Shown: positions 1 through 9,013 of the stretch, piece by piece
Position numbering within the stretch: the first letter of the stretch is position 1
How the letters are laid out: each line of letters opens with the position of its first letter
Source: Bacteroides sp.
Lineage (GTDB): Bacteria > Bacteroidota > Bacteroidia > Bacteroidales > Marinifilaceae
DNA: 55,161 nucleotides
Assembly (NCBI GenBank): GCA_021771575.1
Contig: JAETOX010000008.1
Location: forward strand, 1-55,161
Direction: 5' to 3'
The notes under the pieces: generated by a model
What the model saw: the letters and a program-made list of their open reading frames with translations, nothing else
Database searches by the model: none
What the model was told of the DNA's origin: nothing
Made by a program: the position numbers and the translations under genes

Positions 1-1254
1 ATAGCGTGCAATGCTGTCCATCAGTACAGCTGCTTTTTCCGGTCTAATTTCCGAAGCGATATAATACATTTCCGAAAGTCCCAATATCCGGATTTTTTGT
101 TTCGAATTTTCGTAATCTTCTGTATGTTTCTTTAGTAACATATCATAACTGCCAGGGTCACTTTCTATAAGCTGATAACGGAAATCCGTTATTTTTCCTT
201 CAAAGATGCCCTCTCTGACATCTATTAAGCGGAAACGGCTTGTAAAATTGGATGCCGGATAACAATAGGAGGTATACCAGGCATCGACCGAGGTCGAAAA
301 TACCCCGAAAATAAATTCATCGGTAAACAGGGCATCCCGTTTTTTGATATTCTCTGTGGTCACCATGAAGTCATCTCGTTGTATCAGGCGGAATTTACCG
401 GATTCGATAATTTCCATAGCACACTCGTACGCTTTTTCCCGGTCGTTGCCTTCGGAGCGGTCCAGGTATACCCGCGCCATGGTTGCCAGAATCCCATAAT
501 AGTTCATGCGGTATTTCCGTTTAGAGAGGAAAGAAGACATGTAATAGTTTTCGTTTTTATCGGTTACATTTTCGGATTTCTCCTCTTCTTCTGCATTACC
601 GGATACAAATACGGGCGTTTCCGTGCGAATGATGTCATCTTTCAAAGCTTCCTTCGCTTCTTCCAGGTCGGTAAGTATTTTTTCGATTACCTCTTTGACT
701 TTTAACTGCGGGTCGATCAGATTAGAATATCCTTTCCGGTAAGGAATAGATAAGTATTCAGGTTTGTCTTTTATATTGGGTGCAAAAATCCGCAATATCT
801 CGTAATGGAGGAAAGCACGCAAGGCCAGACATTCGCCTTTCAAATACCAATAACTGTCAAGACTCTCGGGAGTTTCATCTTCCAAATGTTTGAGGATGTT
901 ATTGGTCAGGGAAATACAATAATACAATTTTTCCCAAATGGCATCGGAAATTCCGGCAGATTCCGGTGCCCGATAATTATAAGCCATCATATATTCCCAC
1001 TCATTTCCGGCGCGCACATCGAAGAGTTTGCCGAGTACGTCCATCGTCATAGGCAACCGCCCTCCGTAGAGATCGTTTTTTCCCATACTGACATACACTC
1101 CATAAAGTGCATCCATAAATCCTTGTTCGGTGGAGAACATATCACCTTCACCGACTTCCGATTCCGGCCGTACATCCAGCCATTTTTCACATCCTGTCAT
1201 AAGAACCAACAAGATGCCTGCTATTGCCCAACGCATATATAATTTCAAGTTCAT
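1..1254 (-). CDS. SusD/RagB-like outer-membrane lipoprotein (partial, 3' end outside window)
   Basis: The minus-strand frame is open from an ATG at 1254 to the left edge, giving 418 codons without a stop, so the C-terminus is missing. The protein starts with a lipoprotein signal peptide ending in a lipobox (LVLMTGC, Cys22-24 region), followed by EKWLDVRPESEV, the usual N-terminal sequence of SusD proteins, and helical TPR-like segments such as LKGECLALRAFLHYEILRIF. SusD proteins sit on the cell surface as a lid over the partner SusC barrel and bind the substrate. It begins 18 bp after the susC stop codon, so the two are surely co-transcribed. The substrate cannot be told from sequence; the GH3 enzyme upstream hints at a glycoside. 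Usual length is 450-650 aa, so roughly 50-200 residues are lost off the edge. Confidence 0.9.
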   Translation of the reverse strand, partial: MNLKLYMRWAIAGILLVLMTGCEKWLDVRPESEVGEGDMFSTEQGFMDALYGVYVSMGKNDLYGGRLPMTMDVLGKLFDVRAGNEWEYMMAYNYRAPESAGISDAIWEKLYYCISLTNNILKHLEDETPESLDSYWYLKGECLALRAFLHYEILRIFAPNIKDKPEYLSIPYRKGYSNLIDPQLKVKEVIEKILTDLEEAKEALKDDIIRTETPVFVSGNAEEEEKSENVTDKNENYYMSSFLSKRKYRMNYYGILATMARVYLDRSEGNDREKAYECAMEIIESGKFRLIQRDDFMVTTENIKKRDALFTDEFIFGVFSTSVDAWYTSYCYPASNFTSRFRLIDVREGIFEGKITDFRYQLIESDPGSYDMLLKKHTEDYENSKQKIRILGLSEMYYIASEIRPEKAAVLMDSIARY

Positions 1255-1272
1255 ACTCTGGTAATATTAAGT

Positions 1273-4200
1273 TTATAAAGTAGCCGATAATGAAAAAGTC
1301 ATCGTCCGTGCAAAAGGATAACTCAACCCCCGCTCTTCTTTTACTGTCGAAAAACGATACACGTCGCCCATATTGAAGGTAAAACGCAAACTATTCAGAC
1401 TGATCTTTTTGCACCATTGGGATTTGAGATCGTATCCCAAAGAAATGCTACCGATATTCAATACATTATAGTCCTGCACGAAACGAGTGGTAAGGTTGGA
1501 AACATTTTCCTGCAAAGCAATGTTTTTGAAGAACGTCTTGTCTCCCGGTTTTTTCCAACGGTCGGTCAATACCCGACGGTCGGCATTGTAATTGGGATTT
1601 ACTCCTTCTACCCGTTCGGCCAAGGTAGAATTATACGTCTGTGCTCCACATTCGAAGTTCATGGAAATGTTGAGGCTGATTCCCTTTACGGTCAGGAAGG
1701 AATTCAAACTTCCTCTGAATTTCGGATCGGTGGTTCCGCAAACGATTTTATCCTTATGATCCCAAACAGTAGTGTAGGACCCGTCTTTTTTAATGAATAC
1801 TTCCTTTCCGGTTTCCGGGTCTATCCCCAAAGAAGGAACGGCTTTTAAAGCATCGAGTGATTCCCCTTCCTCGTATAAAGGCACCGGCTTTTTGGTTTCC
1901 TCCTCGTTAGCTTCTTCGTTTTTCCGACCTAAAGCATTACTGATTTTTGTAATCTTATTTTGGCTATCACTGGTACCGAAAGCCAAAGCCCAATATACAT
2001 TCTTTTTGGCATTCCGGATTACCTGCGAACGCAGACTCAACTCCCAACCTTTGTTTTTCATTTCTCCCAGGTTTTCTTTATACTGACCGAACCCCAGGGA
2101 AGGCGGAATACTCAAATCCAATAACAGATCTTTTGTCCGTTCCTGGAAATATTCTCCGGTGACAGAAATCCTTCCATCGAAAAAATCCAGGTCGGCACCG
2201 ATATTGTAGGAAAATTTCCGCTGCCATTTCAAGGCATCGTTCCCCATTACTTCGATGGTTGCACCGATTCCGTGCATATAAATATTGTCCTTGTTATAGA
2301 TATAAGTGGTTTGCGCCTGATAAGGATCGAAAGATACATTTCCGGTATATCCCAGCGAACTCCGGATTTTGGCATTCGTCAGCCAGGACGGCCGCCCCAG
2401 AAAATGCTCGTTATGAATATTCCAGGCCAAACCGTCAGCCCAGAAAGGAGCGAAACGGTTTTCTTTACCGAATTTCGAAGAGCCGTCGGTCCGATAGGAT
2501 ATATCGAACATGTAACGATTGTCGTAACCATAGCTGGCGTTGGCAAAAAAACCGATTAACCGGTCCTGTTCCACTTTTCCGGAAGGACGGGTGTTTTTTT
2601 CATATTGAGCAGCAAAATCCATATTGGACAAGTTATCGCTCAAAAAGCCCTGGCCCGCAAAATTTTTACTGTCTGATTTGTTGCCCTGCATGTTCAAACC
2701 ACCGACAACGGTAAACATGTGTTTATCCAATTGTTTATAGAAATTCACCACGATATTGGCATCTATAGCCGAAGTTTTAGAGCTACCTACCCGATAGATT
2801 CCCTTTTCATCGTCCGGTTTCCCTTCGAACTGGCTGTCTTTAGGGGAAATGAAACTTTCAGTACCCGAATTTCCGAAAGTATATGAAAATCGTCCGGTCA
2901 CCCTTAAGCCATCGAATACATACCACTCGACATCGAAATTATCGGTATAAGAAGTGTTTTCCGATTTACTGAAGCTATTTAACGACGCATTAAACAAAGG
3001 ATTCACGTCCCCGTTTGAAAATTTATATATATAACGTCCCTTGTCGTCCTTATCCCTCTCGTAAGGATTGATCCTGGCATAATTGCTGAAATTGCCGTAG
3101 GGGCTTTCGGATGATTGAGTTTGATTGACGGAAAGCATATTGCCGATGCGGATTTTATTACTGATGCTATATGTCCAGGTAAAACTCAGCCCTAATCGGT
3201 CACGCTTGGATTCTTTCATAATGCCCGGATTCGCTCCGTAATTGATATTTACCCCATAGCGTGAACGCTCGTTACCCCCTCCCAGAAAAAGAGAATGCGT
3301 ATGTTTAAAAGCTGTCTGTAAAGGTTTCGAAAGCCAATAGGTGTTCACTCCCCGCAACACTTCTCTTTTTCTTTCCTCATACAATTGGTCCAGGTCCATC
3401 TGTTTTTTCAAATCTTCGTTTTTATAGACACCAGCCAACTGTTCGAATTCTAATTTCTCCGCTGCATTCAACAAATCGTAATCTGTCAAGTCGGGATACT
3501 CCACTGTACCGTTAAAAGAATAACTCACCGACAATTTGCCTTGTGCGGGCATTTTGGTTTCGATCACAATCACCCCGTTCGCAGCGCGGGATCCATAAAT
3601 AGCCGTAGCAGCAGCATCTTTCAGGATGGTCACCTGATTAATCCGCTCCATGTCTGTGTCGAAGATTGTCTGTAAGCTGACTTCATACCCATCCATGATA
3701 AAAAGCGGATTATTGGACTTTCCTTCAAAACTCGATTTTCCACGAATCAGAATATCGGGAACATGGTTGGGGTCGGCACCGGCCTCTTTGTTTTCTACAA
3801 TCTGGAAAGAGGGCTCATAAGCTTGTAAAGCCTTGAATAAATTGGTCGGACTGATTTTTTTCAGTTCTTCGCCTTTCACCGATACCGCTGAGCCAGTATA
3901 AGAAGTTTTCGCTTTATTAAAGTAACCGGTGACTACCACTTCATCTATCGCCTGGACATCTTCTTTCATTACCACCACCAAGGGTTTGTCGTCGCGGATT
4001 TCCACTTCACAAGGTTCCATACCGACAAATGAAAACAACAATATCAAATTCTCTATCTGTGGAAGTTCGAGGTTGAATTTTCCTTCGAAATCCGTGACTC
4101 CTCCCGTATGCGTTCCTTTCAATACAATGGTCACCCCCGGTAAAACATTCCCCTTTGTATCTTTGACCACTCCCCGGACAACACGGGCTTGTTGAGGTAT

Positions 4201-4581
4201 ACTCCGATTGTCGATTTCACCTACCCGGTGGATCACCACAAATTTGTCCGTTACATCGAATTTCACCTCCCGGCCTTTGAATATGGCTTTCAACGCTTCT
4301 TCAACACTCACATTGTTGAGGTCTACATCGATTTTTTTATACACATCTATCCTGGAGTTATTGTAAAAAAAATCCAGTTTAGTAGATTCAGATATCCGGT
4401 TCAATACCTGTTCAATGGTAGCATTTTCCATTTTCAGGTCGAAACGGACATTTTGTGCATGAACATTTGCGGATAGATTGTACACACACACCAAACAGAA
4501 AAAAACTGTCAACCGCATAATAAATAAGATTTTTTTCAGCCATTTCCGGGGAAATAGCCCCAAGTCATGATTTTTTTTCAT
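1273..4581 (-). CDS. SusC/RagA-family TonB-dependent outer-membrane transporter with STN domain
   Basis: The 1102-aa product has an N-terminal hydrophobic export segment (about residues 18-42), an STN (secretin/TonB short N-terminal) domain at about 45-120, a carboxypeptidase-regulatory-like beta domain at about 133-210 (VVKDTKGNVLPGVTIVLKGT), a TonB-box-like DEVVVTGY near 215, a plug with LKDAAATAIYGSRAANG, and a beta barrel ending YPFARTMTFSLSATL. The STN domain is the part that signals to a FecR anti-sigma factor in the periplasm, which fits the fecR and ECF sigma genes directly upstream. The ATG at 4581 is used; it lies 103 bp after the fecR stop in a region with two stem-loops. The protein is clearly paralogous to the SusC encoded at 15288-18593 (shared EEGESL, KAVPSLGIDP, ADRRVL, RGLSYPFAR). 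The substrate is unknown. Confidence 0.93.
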   Translation of the reverse strand: MKKNHDLGLFPRKWLKKILFIMRLTVFFCLVCVYNLSANVHAQNVRFDLKMENATIEQVLNRISESTKLDFFYNNSRIDVYKKIDVDLNNVSVEEALKAIFKGREVKFDVTDKFVVIHRVGEIDNRSIPQQARVVRGVVKDTKGNVLPGVTIVLKGTHTGGVTDFEGKFNLELPQIENLILLFSFVGMEPCEVEIRDDKPLVVVMKEDVQAIDEVVVTGYFNKAKTSYTGSAVSVKGEELKKISPTNLFKALQAYEPSFQIVENKEAGADPNHVPDILIRGKSSFEGKSNNPLFIMDGYEVSLQTIFDTDMERINQVTILKDAAATAIYGSRAANGVIVIETKMPAQGKLSVSYSFNGTVEYPDLTDYDLLNAAEKLEFEQLAGVYKNEDLKKQMDLDQLYEERKREVLRGVNTYWLSKPLQTAFKHTHSLFLGGGNERSRYGVNINYGANPGIMKESKRDRLGLSFTWTYSISNKIRIGNMLSVNQTQSSESPYGNFSNYARINPYERDKDDKGRYIYKFSNGDVNPLFNASLNSFSKSENTSYTDNFDVEWYVFDGLRVTGRFSYTFGNSGTESFISPKDSQFEGKPDDEKGIYRVGSSKTSAIDANIVVNFYKQLDKHMFTVVGGLNMQGNKSDSKNFAGQGFLSDNLSNMDFAAQYEKNTRPSGKVEQDRLIGFFANASYGYDNRYMFDISYRTDGSSKFGKENRFAPFWADGLAWNIHNEHFLGRPSWLTNAKIRSSLGYTGNVSFDPYQAQTTYIYNKDNIYMHGIGATIEVMGNDALKWQRKFSYNIGADLDFFDGRISVTGEYFQERTKDLLLDLSIPPSLGFGQYKENLGEMKNKGWELSLRSQVIRNAKKNVYWALAFGTSDSQNKITKISNALGRKNEEANEEETKKPVPLYEEGESLDALKAVPSLGIDPETGKEVFIKKDGSYTTVWDHKDKIVCGTTDPKFRGSLNSFLTVKGISLNISMNFECGAQTYNSTLAERVEGVNPNYNADRRVLTDRWKKPGDKTFFKNIALQENVSNLTTRFVQDYNVLNIGSISLGYDLKSQWCKKISLNSLRFTFNMGDVYRFSTVKEERGLSYPFARTMTFSLSATL

Positions 4582-4618
4582 AAATTTGTTAATTATATTA
4601 GTAAATATGCCTTGCCCT

Positions 4619-4684
4619 AACGTCCAAATCCGGACAAGACGTTTGCTGTAAATTACCGGGGAAATCGGGAAAATTTCTCCGGTA
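4619..4684 (-). promoter_or_regulatory. Two tandem stem-loops between fecR and susC
   Basis: Directly after the fecR stop codon the minus-strand transcript can form a 12-bp stem with one G-U pair (arms 4654-4665 and 4673-4684, 7-nt loop). It is followed by a second dyad (AACGTC at 4619-4624, GACGTT at 4638-4643). No T-run follows the first stem, so a simple terminator is unlikely; attenuation, transcript processing or 3'-end protection are possible. The other uptake locus has a comparable pair at 18621-18698. Confidence 0.5.
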
Positions 4685-5845
4685 TTATTTTTGTTCGGAA
4701 ATTACAATAGTCTTGCCTTTGACACAAAACCGTACGTTACTGGTGTTTTCGATCATGCGAATCAACTCTTCCAAAGGTTCGAAACGTAAAATAGCACCGG
4801 TGAAACAGATTGTTTTTACCTGTTCATTACTAAAGAAAATATCTACATCATACCAACGGGAGATTTGTTTGCTGATTTCTTCCAGGGCTGTATTACAAAA
4901 CATAAATTTGCCGTCTATCCAGGATGTAAACTGGCGGGTGTTCACTGCTTTGACGACCATGCGGTTTCCGGCGAGACAAGCCTGTTCGCCCGGTTTCAAC
5001 CTCATCATTTCCTGCCGCGCGGTTTGTACTTCAACGCTTCCTTTTACCAAAGTGGCATGAACGGTTTCTTCATCTTCATAGGCCGATACATTAAAAGAGG
5101 TTCCCAATACTTTGATATCCATGCGGGCTGTAGCTACGATAAAAGGACGGGCCGTGTCTGGAGTGACTTCGAAATAAGCTTCCCCGGTCAATTGCACTTT
5201 CCGCTCGTTTCCGGCAAAAGCTTGTGGGAAAGTCAATACCGAGGCAGCATTCAACCATACCCGCGTACCGTCGCTCAAGGTAATGCGATATTCCCCTCCC
5301 CGGGGAACGATCAACTGATTTTCTTCCTGAGCAGTTTTATAACTGGCAGAATCGATCAGATAACTCAGCATATTGCCGACATCTGTTTTAATCTTTGTAC
5401 CATTTTCTGTAATAATCAGAGTATCTATTTCTCCATTCAGGCGAATGGGGCGCTGAGCAGCTATTTTTAAAATGGCCTTTTCTTTTCCGGGACAAGCCAC
5501 CTCGCTAAATAACCGATTTTCATCCCCGGGCATTGTCTGTAAAAGCAACCATATTGCCAAACACAAAGGCAAAGCCAGAATAGCGGCCCAAGCAATGGCT
5601 TTTTTACTCCCCCGGAGAAAACGCCGGGAGGCCTTCACTTTTATCAAGGCTTTCTCCGTATCTGCCGAAAAAGGCCGATCCAATAAGGTAGCCTGAGCAC
5701 GCATTTGAAAATAACTCTCCCACCACTGCCGATGTTCATCCCTTTCTGCCAGCCAGGCCGCTAATTCTTTTTCATCGTCTGTCGTCTGTTCATGGTCCAG
5801 GTGAAGCACGATCAATTCAAAAATCCGATCCGGAATATTGTACAT
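4685..5845 (-). CDS. FecR-family anti-sigma factor
   Basis: This 386-aa protein has a short N-terminal cytoplasmic sigma-binding region, one membrane helix at about 82-104 (AIAWAAILALPLCLAIWLLL), a periplasmic FecR domain at about 175-275 (PRGGEYRITLSDGTRVWLNA, then GEAYFEV and VLGTSFNVSAY) and a C-terminal DUF4974-type domain at about 315-384 that normally contacts the STN domain of the partner receptor. It should hold the ECF sigma factor encoded 67 bp upstream inactive until the SusC receptor engages its ligand. The ATG at 5845 is followed at once by a typical start (MYNIPDRIFEL). Lengths and domain order match the family. Confidence 0.93.
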   Translation of the reverse strand: MYNIPDRIFELIVLHLDHEQTTDDEKELAAWLAERDEHRQWWESYFQMRAQATLLDRPFSADTEKALIKVKASRRFLRGSKKAIAWAAILALPLCLAIWLLLQTMPGDENRLFSEVACPGKEKAILKIAAQRPIRLNGEIDTLIITENGTKIKTDVGNMLSYLIDSASYKTAQEENQLIVPRGGEYRITLSDGTRVWLNAASVLTFPQAFAGNERKVQLTGEAYFEVTPDTARPFIVATARMDIKVLGTSFNVSAYEDEETVHATLVKGSVEVQTARQEMMRLKPGEQACLAGNRMVVKAVNTRQFTSWIDGKFMFCNTALEEISKQISRWYDVDIFFSNEQVKTICFTGAILRFEPLEELIRMIENTSNVRFCVKGKTIVISEQK

Positions 5846-5912
5846 ATTTTCATCTTTTTAAGCATAGTACTAGAAAAGAAAAAAACAGGGTGAAGAAAGA
5901 GAACAATTTTTT

Positions 5913-6500
5913 TTATTTTTTATCAAGATAGCTATAAAGAAAGAATAATAAGAGCATTTGGTTGCGATCCAACTTGGCCCGTAATTCTTTATATGCTATT
6001 TTCATTTGGGTTTTCACACTATTCACCGAAATCCCCATATAATCGGCCACTTCCCGGTATTTCATATCTTCCAGGACTACTAATTTGAAGATTCCTTTAC
6101 ATTGCAGCGGAAGTGCTTCTACAGCATTCCAGAGTGCCCGCAATACCGGAGATTCGAAGTCACATTCCCAATCCGGAACAATCACTTCATTTAATAATGC
6201 AGACAGTTCCACATTCTGTTTTTTGACACGAAGATGGGTATAACAGGCATTCCGTACCGAAACATACAAATAGCTATCGATAGATTGCCGTTCATCGATG
6301 GCTTCTTTTTTGCGCCATATATTCGAGAAAAGCTCCTGAACGATATCTTCTGCCACGGAATAATCGCCGACAAAGGCCCAGGCAAACCGGCATAATTTTT
6401 TATAGCGGCTGCGAAACAGTAAATCAAAGGCTGACTCTTTGCCTGCTTTCAGCTCTTTGATTAACTGTTCGGATTTAATATATCCTGTCAAATCGTTCAT
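5913..6500 (-). CDS. ECF RNA polymerase sigma factor (SigE/FecI type)
   Basis: The 195-aa protein has sigma region 2 in its first half (AFDLLFRSRYKKLCRFAW, then AEDIVQELFSNIW) and region 4 near the C-terminus with a helix-turn-helix (VADYMGISVNSVKTQMKIAY). It is expected to transcribe the fecR-susC-susD genes downstream on signal from the FecR partner. The frame continues upstream to a TTG at 6569, but the ATG at 6500 is preferred: it gives a family-typical N-terminus (MNDLTGYIKSEQL), and a good promoter -7 box lies only 9-16 nt ahead of it. It ends in a basic, hydrophobic tail (LLLFFLYSYLDKK), common in Bacteroidales paralogues. The GH3 gene ends 65 bp upstream on the same strand. Confidence 0.9.
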   Translation of the reverse strand: MNDLTGYIKSEQLIKELKAGKESAFDLLFRSRYKKLCRFAWAFVGDYSVAEDIVQELFSNIWRKKEAIDERQSIDSYLYVSVRNACYTHLRVKKQNVELSALLNEVIVPDWECDFESPVLRALWNAVEALPLQCKGIFKLVVLEDMKYREVADYMGISVNSVKTQMKIAYKELRAKLDRNQMLLLFFLYSYLDKK

Positions 6501-6508
6501 TATCACAG

Positions 6509-6538
6509 CAAAGGTAATAAAGTAAACGAAAAACCAAA
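6509..6538 (-). promoter_or_regulatory. Candidate Bacteroidales-type promoter of the ECF sigma gene
   Basis: On the minus strand TTTG (6535-6538) is followed after 18 nt by TACCTTTG (6509-6516), a full match to the TTTG / TAnnTTTG consensus. The predicted transcription start lies only a few nucleotides before the ATG at 6500, so the transcript would be nearly leaderless. This would let the sigma gene be expressed separately from the GH3 gene upstream. Confidence 0.5.
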
Positions 6539-6565
6539 AACGGCAGGCCCGTTTCTCGGCCAAAC

Positions 6566-8902
6566 TCAATACAACTCTTCGAGTTGCCGCACCGGTAATA
6601 AAACCCGGTGGACCTTTTCACCAGTCACGGTTTGCCGAAGTGTAAAAGGTTGTTTTAAACGGCAATCCCGGGAAGAACTTCCCCAAAGAGCCAGATAGCG
6701 CCCGGATTCAACAGCCCAACAGGAAGCTTGCTCATCGAAGGAAGCCAGTTCGTCCAGCCCGACAACCAGCCGAACAACTTCACTTTCTCCAGGAGCCAAT
6801 ACTTTTGTTTTGGCAAAAGCTTTCAGTTCTTTGTGTGGTTTGACCATTGTTTTTCCGGGAGCGGCGATATATAACTGCACCACTTCTTTTCCCGGTAGTT
6901 TTCCGGTATTGGTCACTGTACAGGAAAATTCGTATCCTTGCCTTGTACGCAAATACCGAGGTTTGCTATAGGTAAATGTGGTATACGACAGTCCGTAACC
7001 AAAAGGATAGGACACTGCTGTTCCGGATTTGTCGAAATAACGATATCCGACAAATATACCTTCTTCATAACAGGTATAATCGATATGAGGACGATCGATA
7101 CCTTGTGCTCCGGTGTAAAATTCCCGGTAAATATCTACCGCCTCCTGGTCGGTGATGACAGGGAAATTACGAGATGAAGCAGCATCTTCATAATGAACAG
7201 GAAAAGTCATGGGCAGCTTACCGGAGGGATTTACCTTCCCTGATAAAATATCGGCTACCGAATGACCGCCTTCCTGCCCACCCTGCCAAGCCAACAGAAT
7301 GGCATCGGGTTTATCCTTCCAGGAATCTGTTTCGATCACTCCTCCTATATTCAGCACCACAACCACCTGTTTCCCAGCCTCATGGAATATACGGGTAATT
7401 TTTCCCACCAATGCCTGCTCATCCGCACACAGGTTGAAATCATTTTCCACTTTGCGGTCGGTATATTCTCCGGAATTACGCCCCAGTGTGACAATAGCGA
7501 TATCCGCCTGTCCGGCTTTCCGGCGAACTGCGTCTTCAGTGATATCAAATTCCGGAATCCGTGGCGGAGTTACGTGGTTGTACTTTTTCTTGTCGATCTT
7601 CGCTTCTTCTTCATTTATATAGTTTTCGTACTGCTTTTTCAAACCGGCATCCAGCTGATAACCGGCATTTTGTAATCCTTGTTCGAGCGAAACGGTATAC
7701 GCCTCATTGACATCTCCACTCCCGGTTCCCCCGGCAATAAAACGATAAGACGTATTTCCGAATACCGCGATATGGGTTATTTGGGGGGCCAGGGGCAAAG
7801 TTTGTTTTTCATTTTTCAACAGGATCATCCCTTCGGCCGCAGCCTGTCGGGCAATAGCCGAATGAACGCCGAGGTTGGGAGCGGAAGAATGGACATATTG
7901 CCGGAAACAGGGAGTTCTCCCGATCAACTCCAGCATTCTCCGGACATTCCGGTTGATATCGGCCATGGACAACCGACCTTGCTGTAAAGCCTTCCGAATG
8001 CTATCCTGCTGACGTATTTTACCGGGCATGATCAAATCGTTCCCGGCCTTTACCTGAGCAACGGCATCTTTTCCCCCGAACCAGTCGGTCACCACTAACC
8101 CCTGAAATCCCCATTCTTCCCGGAGAATGGTCGTTAACAGATCATAGCTCTCGGAAGTATATATCCCGTTGATTTTATTATAGGATGACATCACCGTCCA
8201 GGGTTGAGCTTCTTTTACCACCATCTCGAATCCTTTCAGATAGATTTCGCGCAATGTCCGGGGGGAAAGAACGGCATCATTAGCTATACGATTGGTTTCC
8301 TGGTTATTCACCGCAAAATGTTTGACCGAAGTACCGACGCCGTTTTCCTGGATTCCCTTCACCATCGCCACCGCCATTTTACCCGTGAGGTAAGGATCCT
8401 CGGAGTAATATTCGAAATTCCGTCCGCAAATGGGATTCCGATGAATGTTCAGGGCCGGAGCCAGCAGCACATCGCAATTATATTCCAGTACTTCTTTCCC
8501 CATCGCCCGTCCTACCTGCCCGACCAATGCGGTATTCCAGGATGAGGCAAGCAGTGTTGCTACCGGAAATGCCGTACAATAACAGAGCCGGCCGGTAGTA
8601 TCCTGTTGCGGATCGATCCGCAAACCAGCAGGTCCGTCAGCCATGACAATCGCAGGGATACCTAAACGTTCTATAGGATACGTGGTGCCGGCAGCACCCG
8701 GAACAATCCGCCTGGTATAGCCGACTGCCATCCGAACATCTTCGGCGACCTCTCCCGTACCCGTCAATAAACGGATTTTTTCTTCCGTAGTCATGGCTTT
8801 TATTACTTCTTCGAGCGGAGATTTACCCAACCGGGGAAGCTCCTGTGCTTTTACCCAAGTAAAGACAAAAAGGAAACTAAAAAGAAATATACATTTGATC
8901 AT
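6566..8902 (-). CDS. Glycoside hydrolase family 3 beta-glucosidase-like exo-enzyme
   Basis: This is a 778-aa secreted or periplasmic GH3 protein. A signal peptide (MIKCIFLFSFLFVFTWVKAQ) is followed by the GH3 TIM barrel with PAIVMADGPAGLRID, the substrate-binding KHFAVNNQE, and LVVTDWFGG, whose Asp (about residue 273) is the expected catalytic nucleophile. The alpha/beta sandwich domain (AIVTLGRNSGEYTDR) and a C-terminal fibronectin-III-like domain (YPFGYGLSYTTF onward) are all present. The frame opens at a TTG at 8929, but the ATG at 8902 begins the signal peptide and is chosen. GH3 enzymes remove terminal beta-linked glucose, xylose or related sugars; the exact substrate is not readable. 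It is immediately upstream of the sigma/fecR/susCD genes, as expected for a polysaccharide or glycoside utilisation locus. Confidence 0.92.
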   Translation of the reverse strand: MIKCIFLFSFLFVFTWVKAQELPRLGKSPLEEVIKAMTTEEKIRLLTGTGEVAEDVRMAVGYTRRIVPGAAGTTYPIERLGIPAIVMADGPAGLRIDPQQDTTGRLCYCTAFPVATLLASSWNTALVGQVGRAMGKEVLEYNCDVLLAPALNIHRNPICGRNFEYYSEDPYLTGKMAVAMVKGIQENGVGTSVKHFAVNNQETNRIANDAVLSPRTLREIYLKGFEMVVKEAQPWTVMSSYNKINGIYTSESYDLLTTILREEWGFQGLVVTDWFGGKDAVAQVKAGNDLIMPGKIRQQDSIRKALQQGRLSMADINRNVRRMLELIGRTPCFRQYVHSSAPNLGVHSAIARQAAAEGMILLKNEKQTLPLAPQITHIAVFGNTSYRFIAGGTGSGDVNEAYTVSLEQGLQNAGYQLDAGLKKQYENYINEEEAKIDKKKYNHVTPPRIPEFDITEDAVRRKAGQADIAIVTLGRNSGEYTDRKVENDFNLCADEQALVGKITRIFHEAGKQVVVVLNIGGVIETDSWKDKPDAILLAWQGGQEGGHSVADILSGKVNPSGKLPMTFPVHYEDAASSRNFPVITDQEAVDIYREFYTGAQGIDRPHIDYTCYEEGIFVGYRYFDKSGTAVSYPFGYGLSYTTFTYSKPRYLRTRQGYEFSCTVTNTGKLPGKEVVQLYIAAPGKTMVKPHKELKAFAKTKVLAPGESEVVRLVVGLDELASFDEQASCWAVESGRYLALWGSSSRDCRLKQPFTLRQTVTGEKVHRVLLPVRQLEELY

Positions 8903-9013
8903 CTTGTAAAAGTTTAAAATTCCGGGCAAAAATCATCAATTTACCTTTATTTACAACGTTTACCAGATAAAAACAGTAGGACGCGCTTGATTTATTGATA
9001 TAAATCAAGCCGC

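Noticed and set aside
379-1242. Plus-strand open frames of 108 and 145 codons
   Set aside because: They are antisense to the partial SusD gene, which has a lipoprotein signal and family motifs; the antisense frames have none.
4865-5470. Plus-strand 201-codon open frame
   Set aside because: It lies wholly antisense to fecR and shows no ribosome site or known motif.
7262-7675. Plus-strand 137-codon open frame
   Set aside because: Antisense to the GH3 gene; no motif or start signal.
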